This document shows, piece by piece, positions 1-8,310 of a stretch of 46,028 nt of DNA. How positions within the stretch are numbered: the first letter of the stretch is position 1; every line of letters begins with the position of its first letter. The notes under the pieces were generated by a model that saw only the letters and a list, made by a program, of their open reading frames with translations, did not search any database and was not told the DNA's origin. Position numbers and translations under genes: made by a program. Source of the stretch: Treponema sp. Lineage in GTDB: Bacteria > Spirochaetota > Spirochaetia > Treponematales > Treponemataceae. The stretch spans positions 1-46,028 of the forward strand of contig JAFOCI010000021.1 in NCBI GenBank assembly GCA_017381365.1, written 5' to 3'.

Positions 1-155
1 AGCGTTGCTACATGCGCAAGTCGGCAAGGAAACTATCGTTTCCGACTTGCGAATGTTTTTGCCAGCCTCTTTCTTCCTTCCCGTATTTTCATAATTAAAC
101 AATTTTTTGTAAAATCAATTTTATGTTTAATTTTCAAAAAAATCGAATTTCGGTC
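1..155 (+). mobile_element. MITE-like palindromic element, copy 1 (right part, cut by window start)
   Basis: The right 155 bp of the 263-bp repeat also found at 11274, 17946, 19775, 31913 and 45842. It holds the central hairpin (arms CGCAAGTC/GACTTGCG enclosing GGAAAC/GTTTCC) and the right terminus ending ATTTCGGTC, where most other copies have ATTTCGGGC. The following TATTTA (156-161) matches the TWNWTA target-duplication pattern, but the left duplicate lies outside the window. It ends 10 bp from the stop of the TrmB-type gene. Confidence 0.85.
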
Positions 156-165
156 TATTTATATT

Positions 166-1017
166 TTAATTACCACGTTCCATCAGCGTTCCCAGCTGAA
201 TATCATCTGTAATAATTTGTTCACCATTATTTTTTATCAACAATTTATGAAGATAAACATCAAAATGAAAATGCTCCTGAATAATATTAACCATGAGCCT
301 GTTTGTACTTTTCATTCCCAAAAAATCTTTATCTTCAGTAGAAAGCAGATTTCCACCGTTTTCGTTTATAAACTGTTTGAAAGAAATAAATTCCTGTTTG
401 TCATTTGAACATATAAGACAAGCTGAATTATCGGCTACAATTGAAAAGCGCTGTTCAGAACTTTTTTCAATACCCTTTCTTCCACCGTAAAATTCAACAT
501 CAACGCCATAAAGATTTAATTCCAGCATACTGAAAACTATGACACGAACACCCCGCTTTAAAGCTTCTTTCAAATCATCTGCTATAGGCTTTAAATCCAT
601 TGAAGTGCTTATCAAAATTTCCTTTTCAGCTTTTTGAATCATAATATGAATATTATCAATTATGTTGTTCAACCCCTGAATATTTAAAAAGAAATTTCTG
701 CTGTTTCCATGCACAGCAAGACTATTCAATGATTCTTTTGCAATTTCTGCATTTTTCTTGTAATTTGACATGATTTTTTCTAAAAGCAGTTCCGGTTCAA
801 CAACAGTATATTCGTTAGTTTTTCCAGGAATCGAATGAATTGCGCCTTTTTCCAAAAGATTTTCAAGAGCAGCATAAACAGAAGAACGGGACAAGTTCAA
901 GGTTTTTGCAATCTGATATCCGTTTGCACTTTCTTCCGATACCATTGCACAATAAACTTTTGCTTCTGTCTGAGTAAAACCAAGCACCATTAAAGCATCT
1001 ATAGAAACAGAATCCAT
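166..1017 (-). CDS. TrmB-family transcriptional regulator
   Basis: Predicted DNA-binding regulator of 283 residues. Residues about 8-75 form a winged helix-turn-helix typical of the TrmB family (SANGYQIAKTLNLSRSSVYA, then a wing around GAIHSIPGKTNEYTVV). The remainder resembles the TrmB C-terminal effector domain of phospholipase-D-like fold (ILISTSMDLKPIADDLKEAL), which in characterised members senses sugars. The effector here is unknown. The start at 1017 is preceded by GGGAGAATAAGG and by a near-ideal promoter. The gene stands alone: its 3' neighbour is mobile element copy 1, and upstream lies the LRR gene on the same strand. The family call is secure; a sugar-related role is inference. 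Confidence 0.85.
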   Translation of the reverse strand: MDSVSIDALMVLGFTQTEAKVYCAMVSEESANGYQIAKTLNLSRSSVYAALENLLEKGAIHSIPGKTNEYTVVEPELLLEKIMSNYKKNAEIAKESLNSLAVHGNSRNFFLNIQGLNNIIDNIHIMIQKAEKEILISTSMDLKPIADDLKEALKRGVRVIVFSMLELNLYGVDVEFYGGRKGIEKSSEQRFSIVADNSACLICSNDKQEFISFKQFINENGGNLLSTEDKDFLGMKSTNRLMVNIIQEHFHFDVYLHKLLIKNNGEQIITDDIQLGTLMERGN

Positions 1018-1059
1018 CCTTATTCTCCCACTGAATCAAAAACCTTATGCTACAGTAGA

Positions 1060-1088
1060 ATTATAAAGATGGATTTATTCGTTGTCAA
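1060..1088 (-). promoter_or_regulatory. Consensus sigma-70 promoter of the TrmB-type gene
   Basis: On the minus strand TTGACA (1083-1088) and TATAAT (1060-1065) are separated by exactly 17 bp, a perfect consensus. The predicted transcription start lies near 1053, inside a small palindrome CTAC-A-GTAG (1050-1058). A palindrome at the start site is a plausible operator, possibly for autoregulation (inference). Confidence 0.8.
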
Positions 1089-1092
1089 ATTA

Positions 1093-2859
1093 CTAGTCAG
1101 CAAGATTATCCTGAATAAGAAGCTTTAAGCAAGGAACATTTGAATCATTAGCAAGTTCTGTTTCCTTTTCAAGATCTTCTTTTTTCAAAGATACTCCAAT
1201 AAGTTCTGCAAGATTTTTTGTCTTTTCTGAAACGTCAAGAAGATTGCCACCTTCACAGGCAATAACAACATCCTTGTCCTTCATAAAATCAGAAAGCTGA
1301 GTTCTGAATTTATCAGTATCCATACGAACATCGTAAAGGAAGTAAATTACTGTATAACCATGAATCTTTGCAAGTCTCTGGCAACATTTAATAAGACGTT
1401 TAGAGAACTTTGGACCGAGATCTGTTTTTACAACATTTTCAGCAAAAACAAAAAGCATCTTGCGCTGTTCACCACAAACACCAGTATTCTGCTGCTCTAC
1501 CTTGTTTGTTTCAAACATAAGATTCTGCATAAAAAGTTTATCAGCAGAAACTTCTGCAGCAGGAGGTGGAGGTAAAACAGTTTCATCTTCGTCTTCCTCA
1601 AGAGTTTCAGGATCTGCCTGAACTATTTCAGCAGACTCACCTTCAAGAAGCTTGTTTGCTTCAAGTTCTGCATCAGATGCAACAGGAATATCAAAAATAG
1701 AAAAGCCTTCTTTATCTTTACCTTGATCCATGATTTCCTTAAGACGGTCTTCCATCGAACCTTCTTTCTCTACAGGAACTTCAATCTGGATTACAGGCTG
1801 ATGAGTATATTCTTCCTCATCTGTTTCCTTCTTTTCAAGAATAGAATTTTCAATTTCTTCTTCAGAAGCTTCCGGGATATCCATGATTGAGAAATTTCCT
1901 TCGTCATACATTTTGTTCTGACCAAGAATTTCTGCAAGGCGGTCATCCATTGACTTTTCTTCAGCATCAGCATCTTCTAATACTGGTTCAGCAGGAATAT
2001 TTGATGTCATATCTACGTTTTCCTCTAATTCGTTTTCCACAGGCTCTCCAATTTTTTCATCATTACTTAAAATAATTTCCACATCTTCGTTATTATCATC
2101 ATCTTTTTCATCATATGTAATAATAGAAGGTATTTCGCCTAAATCATCTTTAAGCGCTGGAACTTCATTTTCAGATTTATTACTTATTTTTAACAGCACA
2201 GTCTCAAAATTTCCGGAATTCTTTCTATAAAGTACCTGACATTCTTCATCTGTTCTGTATTTTACATTTTCATCACTAATACGAATATGCTTTAAATTTG
2301 GGCAGTCAATAAGCCAGTCTTCTTCCAGTTCATCAAGATTTTTCGGAAGAACTACTGTTGTAAGATCTGTACAGTGGGCAATGGCACCCTTGCAGATTTT
2401 TGTAACACTATCTGGAATTACCATTGTTTTTACAGAAGTACAACTGTCAAAAACACCCTCCGGCAAAGTCTTTATGCCGTTACAGAAAGGAATTTCTGTC
2501 AGTGAACAACAGTCTGCAAATAAACCTTCTGTAAAATCATCTACTTCGAAAGGCATATCAACCTTTGTAAGAGCTTTACAGCCACAGAACATAAAAGGTG
2601 AAAGTTCACGCAAACCAGCAGGCAAATGAACAGTTTCAAGAACAGTTGAATTGCAGAACAAATTTGCACCAACCGACTCAACTGAATCCGGCAAAACTAT
2701 ATTTTCAAGGGCACAGCAAGAGAAAGCTTCTTCTTCAATTCTCACCGGTCCATAAGGTACAGTCCCTGTAAATCCATCAGACGAACTGTCAATTCCTACA
2801 ACAACACTTTCGTCGTCGGAATACACAAGCCCATTTTTTTTAGAAGTAATTTCGTCCAT
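1093..2859 (-). CDS. BspA-like leucine-rich-repeat protein with acidic repeats and an unassigned C-terminal domain
   Basis: 588 residues. Residues about 35-200 hold LRR_5-type repeats (for example LENIVLPDSVESVGANLF, TKVDMPFEVDDFTEGLF, KTMVIPDSVTKICKGAIAHC), the Treponema/BspA class. Residues about 230-450 are strongly acidic and contain two copies of an approximately 40-residue motif (MDDRLAEILGQ...FSIMDIPEASEEE and MEDRLKEIMDQ...FSIFDIPVASDAE). The last about 120 residues (from RKMLFVFAENVV) look like an alpha/beta domain that I cannot assign. No signal peptide is visible, so a cytoplasmic location is likely, unlike secreted BspA proteins. No Shine-Dalgarno precedes the start; a promoter -10 sits 7 nt upstream. 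Confidence 0.8.
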   Translation of the reverse strand: MDEITSKKNGLVYSDDESVVVGIDSSSDGFTGTVPYGPVRIEEEAFSCCALENIVLPDSVESVGANLFCNSTVLETVHLPAGLRELSPFMFCGCKALTKVDMPFEVDDFTEGLFADCCSLTEIPFCNGIKTLPEGVFDSCTSVKTMVIPDSVTKICKGAIAHCTDLTTVVLPKNLDELEEDWLIDCPNLKHIRISDENVKYRTDEECQVLYRKNSGNFETVLLKISNKSENEVPALKDDLGEIPSIITYDEKDDDNNEDVEIILSNDEKIGEPVENELEENVDMTSNIPAEPVLEDADAEEKSMDDRLAEILGQNKMYDEGNFSIMDIPEASEEEIENSILEKKETDEEEYTHQPVIQIEVPVEKEGSMEDRLKEIMDQGKDKEGFSIFDIPVASDAELEANKLLEGESAEIVQADPETLEEDEDETVLPPPPAAEVSADKLFMQNLMFETNKVEQQNTGVCGEQRKMLFVFAENVVKTDLGPKFSKRLIKCCQRLAKIHGYTVIYFLYDVRMDTDKFRTQLSDFMKDKDVVIACEGGNLLDVSEKTKNLAELIGVSLKKEDLEKETELANDSNVPCLKLLIQDNLAD

Positions 2860-2866
2860 ATAATCT

Positions 2867-2895
2867 ATTGTAATTCCATTTTAAAGTGTTCGCAA
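2867..2895 (-). promoter_or_regulatory. Promoter of the LRR gene, abutting its start codon
   Basis: Minus-strand TTGCGA (2890-2895), a 17-bp spacer and TACAAT (2867-2872). Only 7 nt separate the -10 from the ATG at 2859, so the transcript would begin at or next to the start codon. Confidence 0.55.
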
Positions 2896-2930
2896 GAAAA
2901 AAAACTAGCATAAATTTTAAACATTAAATA

Positions 2931-4142
2931 CTAAAAACTTACACCAAGAGAAACAACATACTGCCAAACATTCTGTGGCATATTATAAGCAAAGCCAAAT
3001 GCTACAGCAGGAAACGCAATCTGCTTCAGATAAATTAATAATCCGCCGCCAGGTCCATGAGCAAGTTCAATCTCATCATCTACATCCCTGGCAATTACAG
3101 ATTCATAGGAACCGTATACAGAAACCGTTGCAGCTTTTTTTTGCAAAACAGCTCTTTCAAAATCCATATAAAAACACATAATTCCATCAGTTCTAAATTT
3201 TGAATCCAGAACTGATGAGCCAACTGAAGATTTTCCGGACTGAAATCTAATATCTTTATTAAAATCCATTGCACCAGCCATTTTTAAAGACATTCTGGAT
3301 TTTTCCATAACCGGAATCTGAACTTGAATTTTTCCAGAATATCCGTGTATAAATTCACCTTCGGTTGAATATCCCCAGTCACCTTTTCCAGAAAATGAAT
3401 TTGTTATCATAAACCAACCGTTCCATTCTGTTTTTTTAAGTTCAAACGAAGAAAAACCAGACCATTGACTTATCGAATCAAAATCTTCATCCCAGGTTTT
3501 ATTCAAAGTATAACTAGCCCCTCCAGACACATTCAGAAATCTGTTGATTTTTTCAGTAATTGCAAAATTCAAAGAACAGGTCAAACTTGAAAATGAAATA
3601 TATTCATTTCCCATAAAGTCATTGATTTCCTGATTTCTGTTTCCAACTGAAGCACCAACAGAAAATCCAGGATGTTTTAAGTCAAGGGCAGGCTTTGAAA
3701 ATGATGTCATTCCCATCTGAATTGTTTTGCTGAATACGCCTCCCACCATGTAATTATATTTTTTTCCAAGTGCGTTCATATCCATAAGCACAAAACCACC
3801 CATCGGGCCATCTTTAGAAACAGAAACAAATGGCAGTGGAATAAATGTGATTTTTTCCTTTACATTTATGTTCAGAATACATTTTTCAGAATTTTCTTCA
3901 GAAAGAAGCGAAACGCTAATTTCACTGAACAAATTCTGTTCCTGAAGAATTGTTTCAATTTCCTTGATTTTTACTTCCGACTCTTTTTTTCCAATATATT
4001 CAGAAAGAATTCTATGAACATAAGATTCTTTTGTTTTTTTTAATCCATCAATTTTTAAATCAACAACCGTTCTGTCTCCATTTTCCTGAGCAAATGCAAA
4101 AATGCCTGAACAGAACATCAAAACAAAAAATAAACGTCTCAT
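2931..4142 (-). CDS. Omp85/BamA-like outer-membrane protein with one POTRA domain
   Basis: About 403 residues from the chosen start at 4142 (MRRLFFVLMFCSGIFAFAQ, a clear signal peptide). The open frame extends 44 codons further upstream, but that part is low-complexity and carries no signal features. Residues about 25-100 resemble a POTRA domain (VVDLKIDGLKKTKESYV...IETILQEQNLFSEISVSL), followed by strand-rich sequence ending in VVSLGVSF with a terminal aromatic residue, typical of outer-membrane barrels. The family suggests a role in outer-membrane assembly or secretion. With one POTRA and about 290 barrel residues it is much smaller than BamA, so it is a minor member rather than the main assembly protein. 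Confidence 0.72.
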   Translation of the reverse strand: MRRLFFVLMFCSGIFAFAQENGDRTVVDLKIDGLKKTKESYVHRILSEYIGKKESEVKIKEIETILQEQNLFSEISVSLLSEENSEKCILNINVKEKITFIPLPFVSVSKDGPMGGFVLMDMNALGKKYNYMVGGVFSKTIQMGMTSFSKPALDLKHPGFSVGASVGNRNQEINDFMGNEYISFSSLTCSLNFAITEKINRFLNVSGGASYTLNKTWDEDFDSISQWSGFSSFELKKTEWNGWFMITNSFSGKGDWGYSTEGEFIHGYSGKIQVQIPVMEKSRMSLKMAGAMDFNKDIRFQSGKSSVGSSVLDSKFRTDGIMCFYMDFERAVLQKKAATVSVYGSYESVIARDVDDEIELAHGPGGGLLIYLKQIAFPAVAFGFAYNMPQNVWQYVVSLGVSF

Positions 4143-4225
4143 GCTTTCATTGTAACAGAAAAACAATAAATAAAATATGTTACAAACTGAAAATAATTTG
4201 AAATTATAGTACAGATTCTTCTGTA

Positions 4226-4301
4226 AAAAAAAATCCACAGACTCACACAGATAAACACAAACTTTTATTTTCATCTGTGTAAATCTGTGTCAATCTATGG
4301 A
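4226..4301 (-). terminator. CACAGA-type hairpin terminator downstream of the leuB region
   Basis: Long imperfect inverted repeat with arms TCCACAGA (4235-4242) and TCTATGGA (4294-4301), plus an inner TCACACAGAT paired with ATCTGTGT. On the minus strand it is followed by nine T residues. It lies between leuB and the downstream POTRA gene and resembles the asd terminator at 24229. Confidence 0.6.
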
Positions 4302-4312
4302 CTATAAAACCC

Positions 4313-4328
4313 CGGCACATTCATGCCG
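4313..4328 (-). terminator. Short stem-loop immediately after leuB
   Basis: Stem CGGCA/TGCCG with a 6-nt loop. On the minus strand it is followed by GGGGTTTT. It starts 8 bp past the leuB stop and may act with the larger hairpin downstream. Confidence 0.45.
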
Positions 4329-4335
4329 CATTCAA

Positions 4336-5430
4336 TTATTTATTAAGGTATTCTACTACCAGTTCACCCATCTTTTTTGTGCCAACAAGTTTTCCAGCAG
4401 CCTTAACAGCATCAATGTTCTTACCAGCGATGTCGCCAGTTCTCCAGCCGTCATCCAAAACTTTTTCAACAGCAGCTTCAATAGCCTTAGCTTCAGTTTC
4501 AAGACCAAAGCTGTAGCGCAAAAGCATTGCAGCAGAAAGAATAGTAGCCAATGGATTAGCAAGGTCTTTGCCTGCAATGTCTGGAGCAGAACCGTGAATT
4601 GGTTCATACAAGCCAGGACCAGTTCCGTCACCCAAAGAAGCAGAAGCCAGCATACCGATAGAACCAGTAATCTGGCTTGCTTCATCAGAAAGGATATCAC
4701 CAAACATGTTAGAAGTTGCGATAACGTCAAACTGACGCGGGTTACGAACCATCTGCATAGAAGCATTGTCGATGTAAAGGTAAGAAAGAGTTACTTCCGG
4801 ATAATCCTTTTTAACATCTTCTGCAACACGGCGCCAGAGCTGTGAAGAGTTCAGGATGTTAGCCTTATCAACAACACAAAGTCTCTTCTGACGCTTCATA
4901 GCGTATTCAAAACCCATGCGGACGATGCGTTCAATTTCCGGGCGAGTATATTTTTCTGTATCCCATGCAGTATTCATATCTTCAGAAGTACCCCGTTCAC
5001 CAAAATAGATACCACCAGTCAATTCGCGAACAATAAGAATATCAAGACCATCGCCAACGATTTCATCCTTCAAAGGACAAGCGTCTTTAAGCTGCTTGAA
5101 CATCACAGCTGGACGAAGGTTAGCAAATACCTTCATGCCGCCGCGCATACCAAGCAAAGCTTTTTCCGGGCGGATTTCAGAAGGAAGATTATCCCACTTT
5201 GGACCACCTACAGCACCAAGCAAAGCAGCATCAGACTTCAAACAAATATCAAGCTGATCCTGTGGAAGTGGATGACCGAACTTATCGATAGCGCAACCAC
5301 CAGCCAGAACATTAGTGTAATTCCACTTGTGGCCATACTTTTCAGCTACAGCATTCAAAACATTTACAGCTTCTGCAACTACATCAGGACCGATTCCGTC
5401 CCCTGGAATCAAAGCAATAGTCTTTTCCAT
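4336..5430 (-). CDS. leuB: 3-isopropylmalate dehydrogenase
   Basis: 364 residues, normal length for LeuB. It oxidatively decarboxylates 3-isopropylmalate to 2-ketoisocaproate (NAD+, Mg2+/Mn2+) in leucine synthesis, and acts on 3-methylmalate in the citramalate route to isoleucine. Visible signatures are the N-terminal [10 protein letters not shown], the substrate-binding [12 protein letters not shown], the tyrosine/lysine region [13 protein letters not shown] and [11 protein letters not shown], and the metal/NAD segment [20 protein letters not shown] followed by [15 protein letters not shown]. The start at 5430 has AGAGGAT at proper spacing. cimA lies two genes upstream on the same strand, which fits use of LeuB in isoleucine synthesis. 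Confidence 0.96.
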   Translation of the reverse strand: MEKTIALIPGDGIGPDVVAEAVNVLNAVAEKYGHKWNYTNVLAGGCAIDKFGHPLPQDQLDICLKSDAALLGAVGGPKWDNLPSEIRPEKALLGMRGGMKVFANLRPAVMFKQLKDACPLKDEIVGDGLDILIVRELTGGIYFGERGTSEDMNTAWDTEKYTRPEIERIVRMGFEYAMKRQKRLCVVDKANILNSSQLWRRVAEDVKKDYPEVTLSYLYIDNASMQMVRNPRQFDVIATSNMFGDILSDEASQITGSIGMLASASLGDGTGPGLYEPIHGSAPDIAGKDLANPLATILSAAMLLRYSFGLETEAKAIEAAVEKVLDDGWRTGDIAGKNIDAVKAAGKLVGTKKMGELVVEYLNK

Positions 5431-5472
5431 TTATATCCTCTTTTGCCCCATGGTGATTGTATTTCCACAGGG

Positions 5473-5504
5473 GGTTCCTGAGCCTGTCGAAGGGCTCAAT
5501 AACC
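5473..5504. repeat. REP-like GC-rich palindrome upstream of leuB
   Basis: Inverted repeat GGTT-CCTGAGCC / GGGCTCA-ATAACC around TGTCGAA, in a markedly more GC-rich patch than its surroundings. It resembles the small 'TTCGACAGGCTCAGG' type palindromes common in bacterial intergenic regions (recognised from memory, not searched). Confidence 0.55.
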
Positions 5505-5602
5505 GCTTATCAAATTCACTGCAATCTGCAACCACCAGAGCATAAATTAATTTACTTACTTTATAATAATGAATCGCCAGATTATTTTCAATTAAATACA
5601 GG

Positions 5603-5639
5603 AGGACGCCTGCCCTACGGCCGCAAGACCTTGCGTCCT
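5603..5639. repeat. GC-rich inverted repeat overlapping the patatin stop codon
   Basis: Arms AGGACGC (5603-5609) and GCGTCCT (5633-5639), with an alternative compact hairpin CGCAAG-AC-CTTGCG inside. The stop codon (5638-5640) overlaps the right arm. There is no T-run, so a REP-like element or processing site is as likely as a terminator. Confidence 0.45.
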
Positions 5640-6492
5640 ACCCCCCTGCTGACAAAAACTTTTTCACCTTATCAAGCCACAATTCGCCAGTTCGGCGGCC
5701 TTCCTGATAGACTCGTTCCAGTTCATCCGGATTTTTTTCTGTTCGGCTTATTCCCAAAGGCTTTTCCGGACAGATTACAAGCACTTCGCCCTTTTCTGCT
5801 TTTTCAAAGCAGTATCTGGTTTCTTCATTATACATTTTGTGGCGGTTTGCCATTGCTTCCACCAGTTTTGGATATTTTTTCAGCATCAGCTTCATAAGAC
5901 CCATCAAGCTGGCAGGCTTTTTCACAAAATCCTTTGGCTGAGTCAAAATTACCACATTGCGCTCATAACCAATGCTTTCAAAAAAACGCAGCGGAATGGA
6001 ATCTGTCATTCCACCATCCAGAAGCGTATATCCGTCAATTTTTACAGGAGTTGAAACAAATGGCATGCTGGCGCTGGCCCGCATCCAGGTCAAATCATGC
6101 TCATCACAGGTTTCAAGCTTTTTATAAACTGGCTTACCTTCAACCGCATCGCTTGCCACAACATAAAATTCCATAGGATTTTTGCGGTAGCTTTCCACAT
6201 CATAAACATCAAGCTTATTAGGAATCTGATTGTAGCAGAAATCCGCTCCGTACATATCACCTGTCAGAAAAAAAGAACGCATACTGCAATAGCGCCAGTT
6301 TCCGGCAAAACGCTTGTTGTAACGAATTGCACGACCAGGTTGTCCAGACTTTATGTTGCAGCCAAAAGTCGCACCCGCACTAACGCCAACTGCGCCATCA
6401 AAAACAATGCCGTTTTCCATAAAAACATCAGTAACGCCGCTGGTAAACATCCCGCGCATAGCGCCACCTTCAAGCACAAGCCCTTTCTTCAT
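5638..6492 (-). CDS. Patatin-like phospholipase family protein (YjjU type)
   Basis: 284 residues. A predicted serine lipid acyl hydrolase with the patatin Ser-Asp dyad: oxyanion loop LEGGAMRGMFTSGV (residues 7-20), nucleophile GVSAG (GxSxG, residues about 37-41) and DGG in TLLDGGMTDSIP. It also has the trailing segment ITRNP-like region replaced by VVILTQPKDF, as in the bacterial DUF6363/YjjU subgroup. No signal peptide or membrane segment is seen, so it is probably cytoplasmic. The start has AAAGGAAAT upstream. It sits between cimA and leuB on the same strand but is separated from cimA by a terminator. The native substrate is unknown. Confidence 0.87.
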   Translation of the reverse strand: MKKGLVLEGGAMRGMFTSGVTDVFMENGIVFDGAVGVSAGATFGCNIKSGQPGRAIRYNKRFAGNWRYCSMRSFFLTGDMYGADFCYNQIPNKLDVYDVESYRKNPMEFYVVASDAVEGKPVYKKLETCDEHDLTWMRASASMPFVSTPVKIDGYTLLDGGMTDSIPLRFFESIGYERNVVILTQPKDFVKKPASLMGLMKLMLKKYPKLVEAMANRHKMYNEETRYCFEKAEKGEVLVICPEKPLGISRTEKNPDELERVYQEGRRTGELWLDKVKKFLSAGG

Positions 6493-6526
6493 ATTTATTT
6501 CCTTTTAGACCACAAATGAATAAAAA

Positions 6527-6561
6527 AAACAGGAAGAGGCTATTTCACCTTCTTCCCGTTT
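6527..6561 (-). terminator. Rho-independent terminator of cimA
   Basis: Arms AAACAGGAAGA (6527-6537) and TCTTCCCGTTT (6551-6561). On the minus strand the hairpin is followed by a run of eight T. It lies just past the cimA stop. Confidence 0.85.
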
Positions 6562-6570
6562 AATCAAAAA

Positions 6571-8166
6571 TTATTTACCAAGCAGCTTTTCAATATCATT
6601 GATAAGCTTGTATTCAAAAGAATCGCAAAGGGCCATCCAGCTGGCTTCCATAACGTCACAGCTTACACCAATCGTAGTCCATGTATTTTTTCCGTCACTG
6701 GATTCAATCAGAACGCGAACCTTAGAAGCAGTTGCGCTCTTACCGTCAAGAACGCGAACCTTATAGTCAGTCAGGCGAATCTGATTAACCGCAGGATAGA
6801 AGCGGCTCAACCCCTTTCGCAAAGCAATATCCAGAGCGTTTACAGGACCGTCACCTTCGCCAGCCGTTACTTCAATCTGCCCTTCAACCTCAACCTTAAC
6901 CTGAGCGCAGGCACAAACCCCTTCTTCCGGACGAGGATTTACACCGCTTGTCTGGTAATAATGAAGCTTAAAGAAAGGCTTGTATCGGCCAATCACTTTT
7001 CGTGCCAGAAGCTCAAAGGAACCGTCTGCGCCTTCAAACTGGTAGCCTTCAAATTCCAGATCCTTCATCTTTTTAATAAGCTCTGCAACTCTTGGATCAG
7101 ACTTCTGCACTGTAGGATCAATCTTCTGAACTTTTTCCATGATTGTAGAACGGCCTGCAACTTCGCTCATAAGGAAGACGCGTTCGTTGCCAACAGCTTC
7201 CGGCGAAATATGTTCATAAGCTTCCGGATTTTTCAAAACAGCATCAATGTGCATTCCAGCCTTATGACTGAAAGCAGCACCACCAACAAAAGGAAGTCCG
7301 TTATTCAAAGCGATATTTGTAATCTCTGCAACGCGCTTAGCGATTGGAGTAAGCTCCCTGATTTTTTCATCATCAATACACTTAAAGCCCATCTTAAGCT
7401 GAAGGTCAGGAATGATACATGAAAGATTCGCGTTTCCAGTTCGTTCACCAAAACCAAGGAAAGTTCCCTGCACATGGCGGGCACCAGATTCAACCGCAAC
7501 AAGAGAATTTGCAACAGCAAGACCACAATCGTTATGAGTGTGAATACCAATTACAGCCCGGTCGCCAATGCGTTCAACAGCAGCCTTTACAGCCTTTTCA
7601 CAATCCTTAAGCATACAGCCGCCCTTAGTTTCACAAAGAGCCAGTGTTTCTGCTCCACCTTCAACAGCAGCTTCCAGAGATTTCAAAGCATATTCAGGGT
7701 CAGTCTGGTATCCGGTAAAGAAGTGCTCAGCATCGTAAACAACCTTGCGTCCGTTTTCCTTAAGGAAAGCGCAAGTGTCTTTAATCATCGCAAGGTTTTC
7801 TTCAAGAGTAGTCTTGATTATATCAGTTACCTGGAAAGTCCAGCTTTTTCCAAAAATTACAACATATTCTGTGCCAGCAGCAAGCAAAGACTGAAGATTT
7901 ACGTCTTCCGCACATTTAATATCCTTGCGGCGAGTAGAGCCAAAAGCTGCAAGCTTTGAATTCTTAAGCTGAACCTTTTTCATCTCCTGAAAAAATTCCA
8001 TATCCTTAGGATTTGAACCAGGATTTCCAGCTTCAATCAAACCAATTCCCAAATCATCAAGAGCCTGACAAATATGAATCTTATCCTGAACCGAAAAACT
8101 AATACCTTCACCCTGAGCTCCATCACGCAGCGTACTATCCAGAATTTCAACATTCTTATTTGTCAT
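6571..8166 (-). CDS. cimA: (R)-citramalate synthase
   Basis: About 531 residues. It condenses pyruvate with acetyl-CoA to citramalate, the first step of the threonine-independent isoleucine pathway. The N-terminal HMGL-like TIM barrel shows the DSTLRDGAQ metal/catalytic motif, IEAGNPGSNP, ALCETKGG and the metal-binding HTHNDCG. The C-terminal part is a LeuA-type regulatory dimer domain (allosteric isoleucine site in relatives). The FGKSWTFQV segment and the GAAFSHKAGMH region favour CimA over 2-isopropylmalate synthase. I chose the start at 8166 (MTNKNVEILDST) because GAGGTG precedes it; the open frame runs 19 codons further without support. The promoter at 8194-8223 confirms this. Confidence 0.93.
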   Translation of the reverse strand: MTNKNVEILDSTLRDGAQGEGISFSVQDKIHICQALDDLGIGLIEAGNPGSNPKDMEFFQEMKKVQLKNSKLAAFGSTRRKDIKCAEDVNLQSLLAAGTEYVVIFGKSWTFQVTDIIKTTLEENLAMIKDTCAFLKENGRKVVYDAEHFFTGYQTDPEYALKSLEAAVEGGAETLALCETKGGCMLKDCEKAVKAAVERIGDRAVIGIHTHNDCGLAVANSLVAVESGARHVQGTFLGFGERTGNANLSCIIPDLQLKMGFKCIDDEKIRELTPIAKRVAEITNIALNNGLPFVGGAAFSHKAGMHIDAVLKNPEAYEHISPEAVGNERVFLMSEVAGRSTIMEKVQKIDPTVQKSDPRVAELIKKMKDLEFEGYQFEGADGSFELLARKVIGRYKPFFKLHYYQTSGVNPRPEEGVCACAQVKVEVEGQIEVTAGEGDGPVNALDIALRKGLSRFYPAVNQIRLTDYKVRVLDGKSATASKVRVLIESSDGKNTWTTIGVSCDVMEASWMALCDSFEYKLINDIEKLLGK

Positions 8167-8193
8167 ATTGCACCTCACAAAATTATTTTTACA

Positions 8194-8223
8194 ATTATAT
8201 AATAAAAAAACAATTCTACTCAA
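8194..8223 (-). promoter_or_regulatory. Promoter of cimA
   Basis: Minus-strand TTGAGT (8218-8223), an 18-bp spacer and TATAAT (8194-8199), giving a leader of about 20 nt with the GAGGTG ribosome site. No room exists for a T-box or leader peptide. Confidence 0.65.
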
Positions 8224-8310
8224 TTACATCTTAAATCACCTAAATCACCTAAATTGAAAATTTTTTGAAAAAATATTAATGTACATAGTAATTGATTTAC
8301 GGAGATTTTC

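Noticed and set aside
8231..8255. Tandem AAATCACCT repeats between cimA and the outer-membrane protein gene
   Set aside because: Only about 2.5 units of 9 bp; too little to call an operator array or CRISPR, though the cimA -35 lies beside it.
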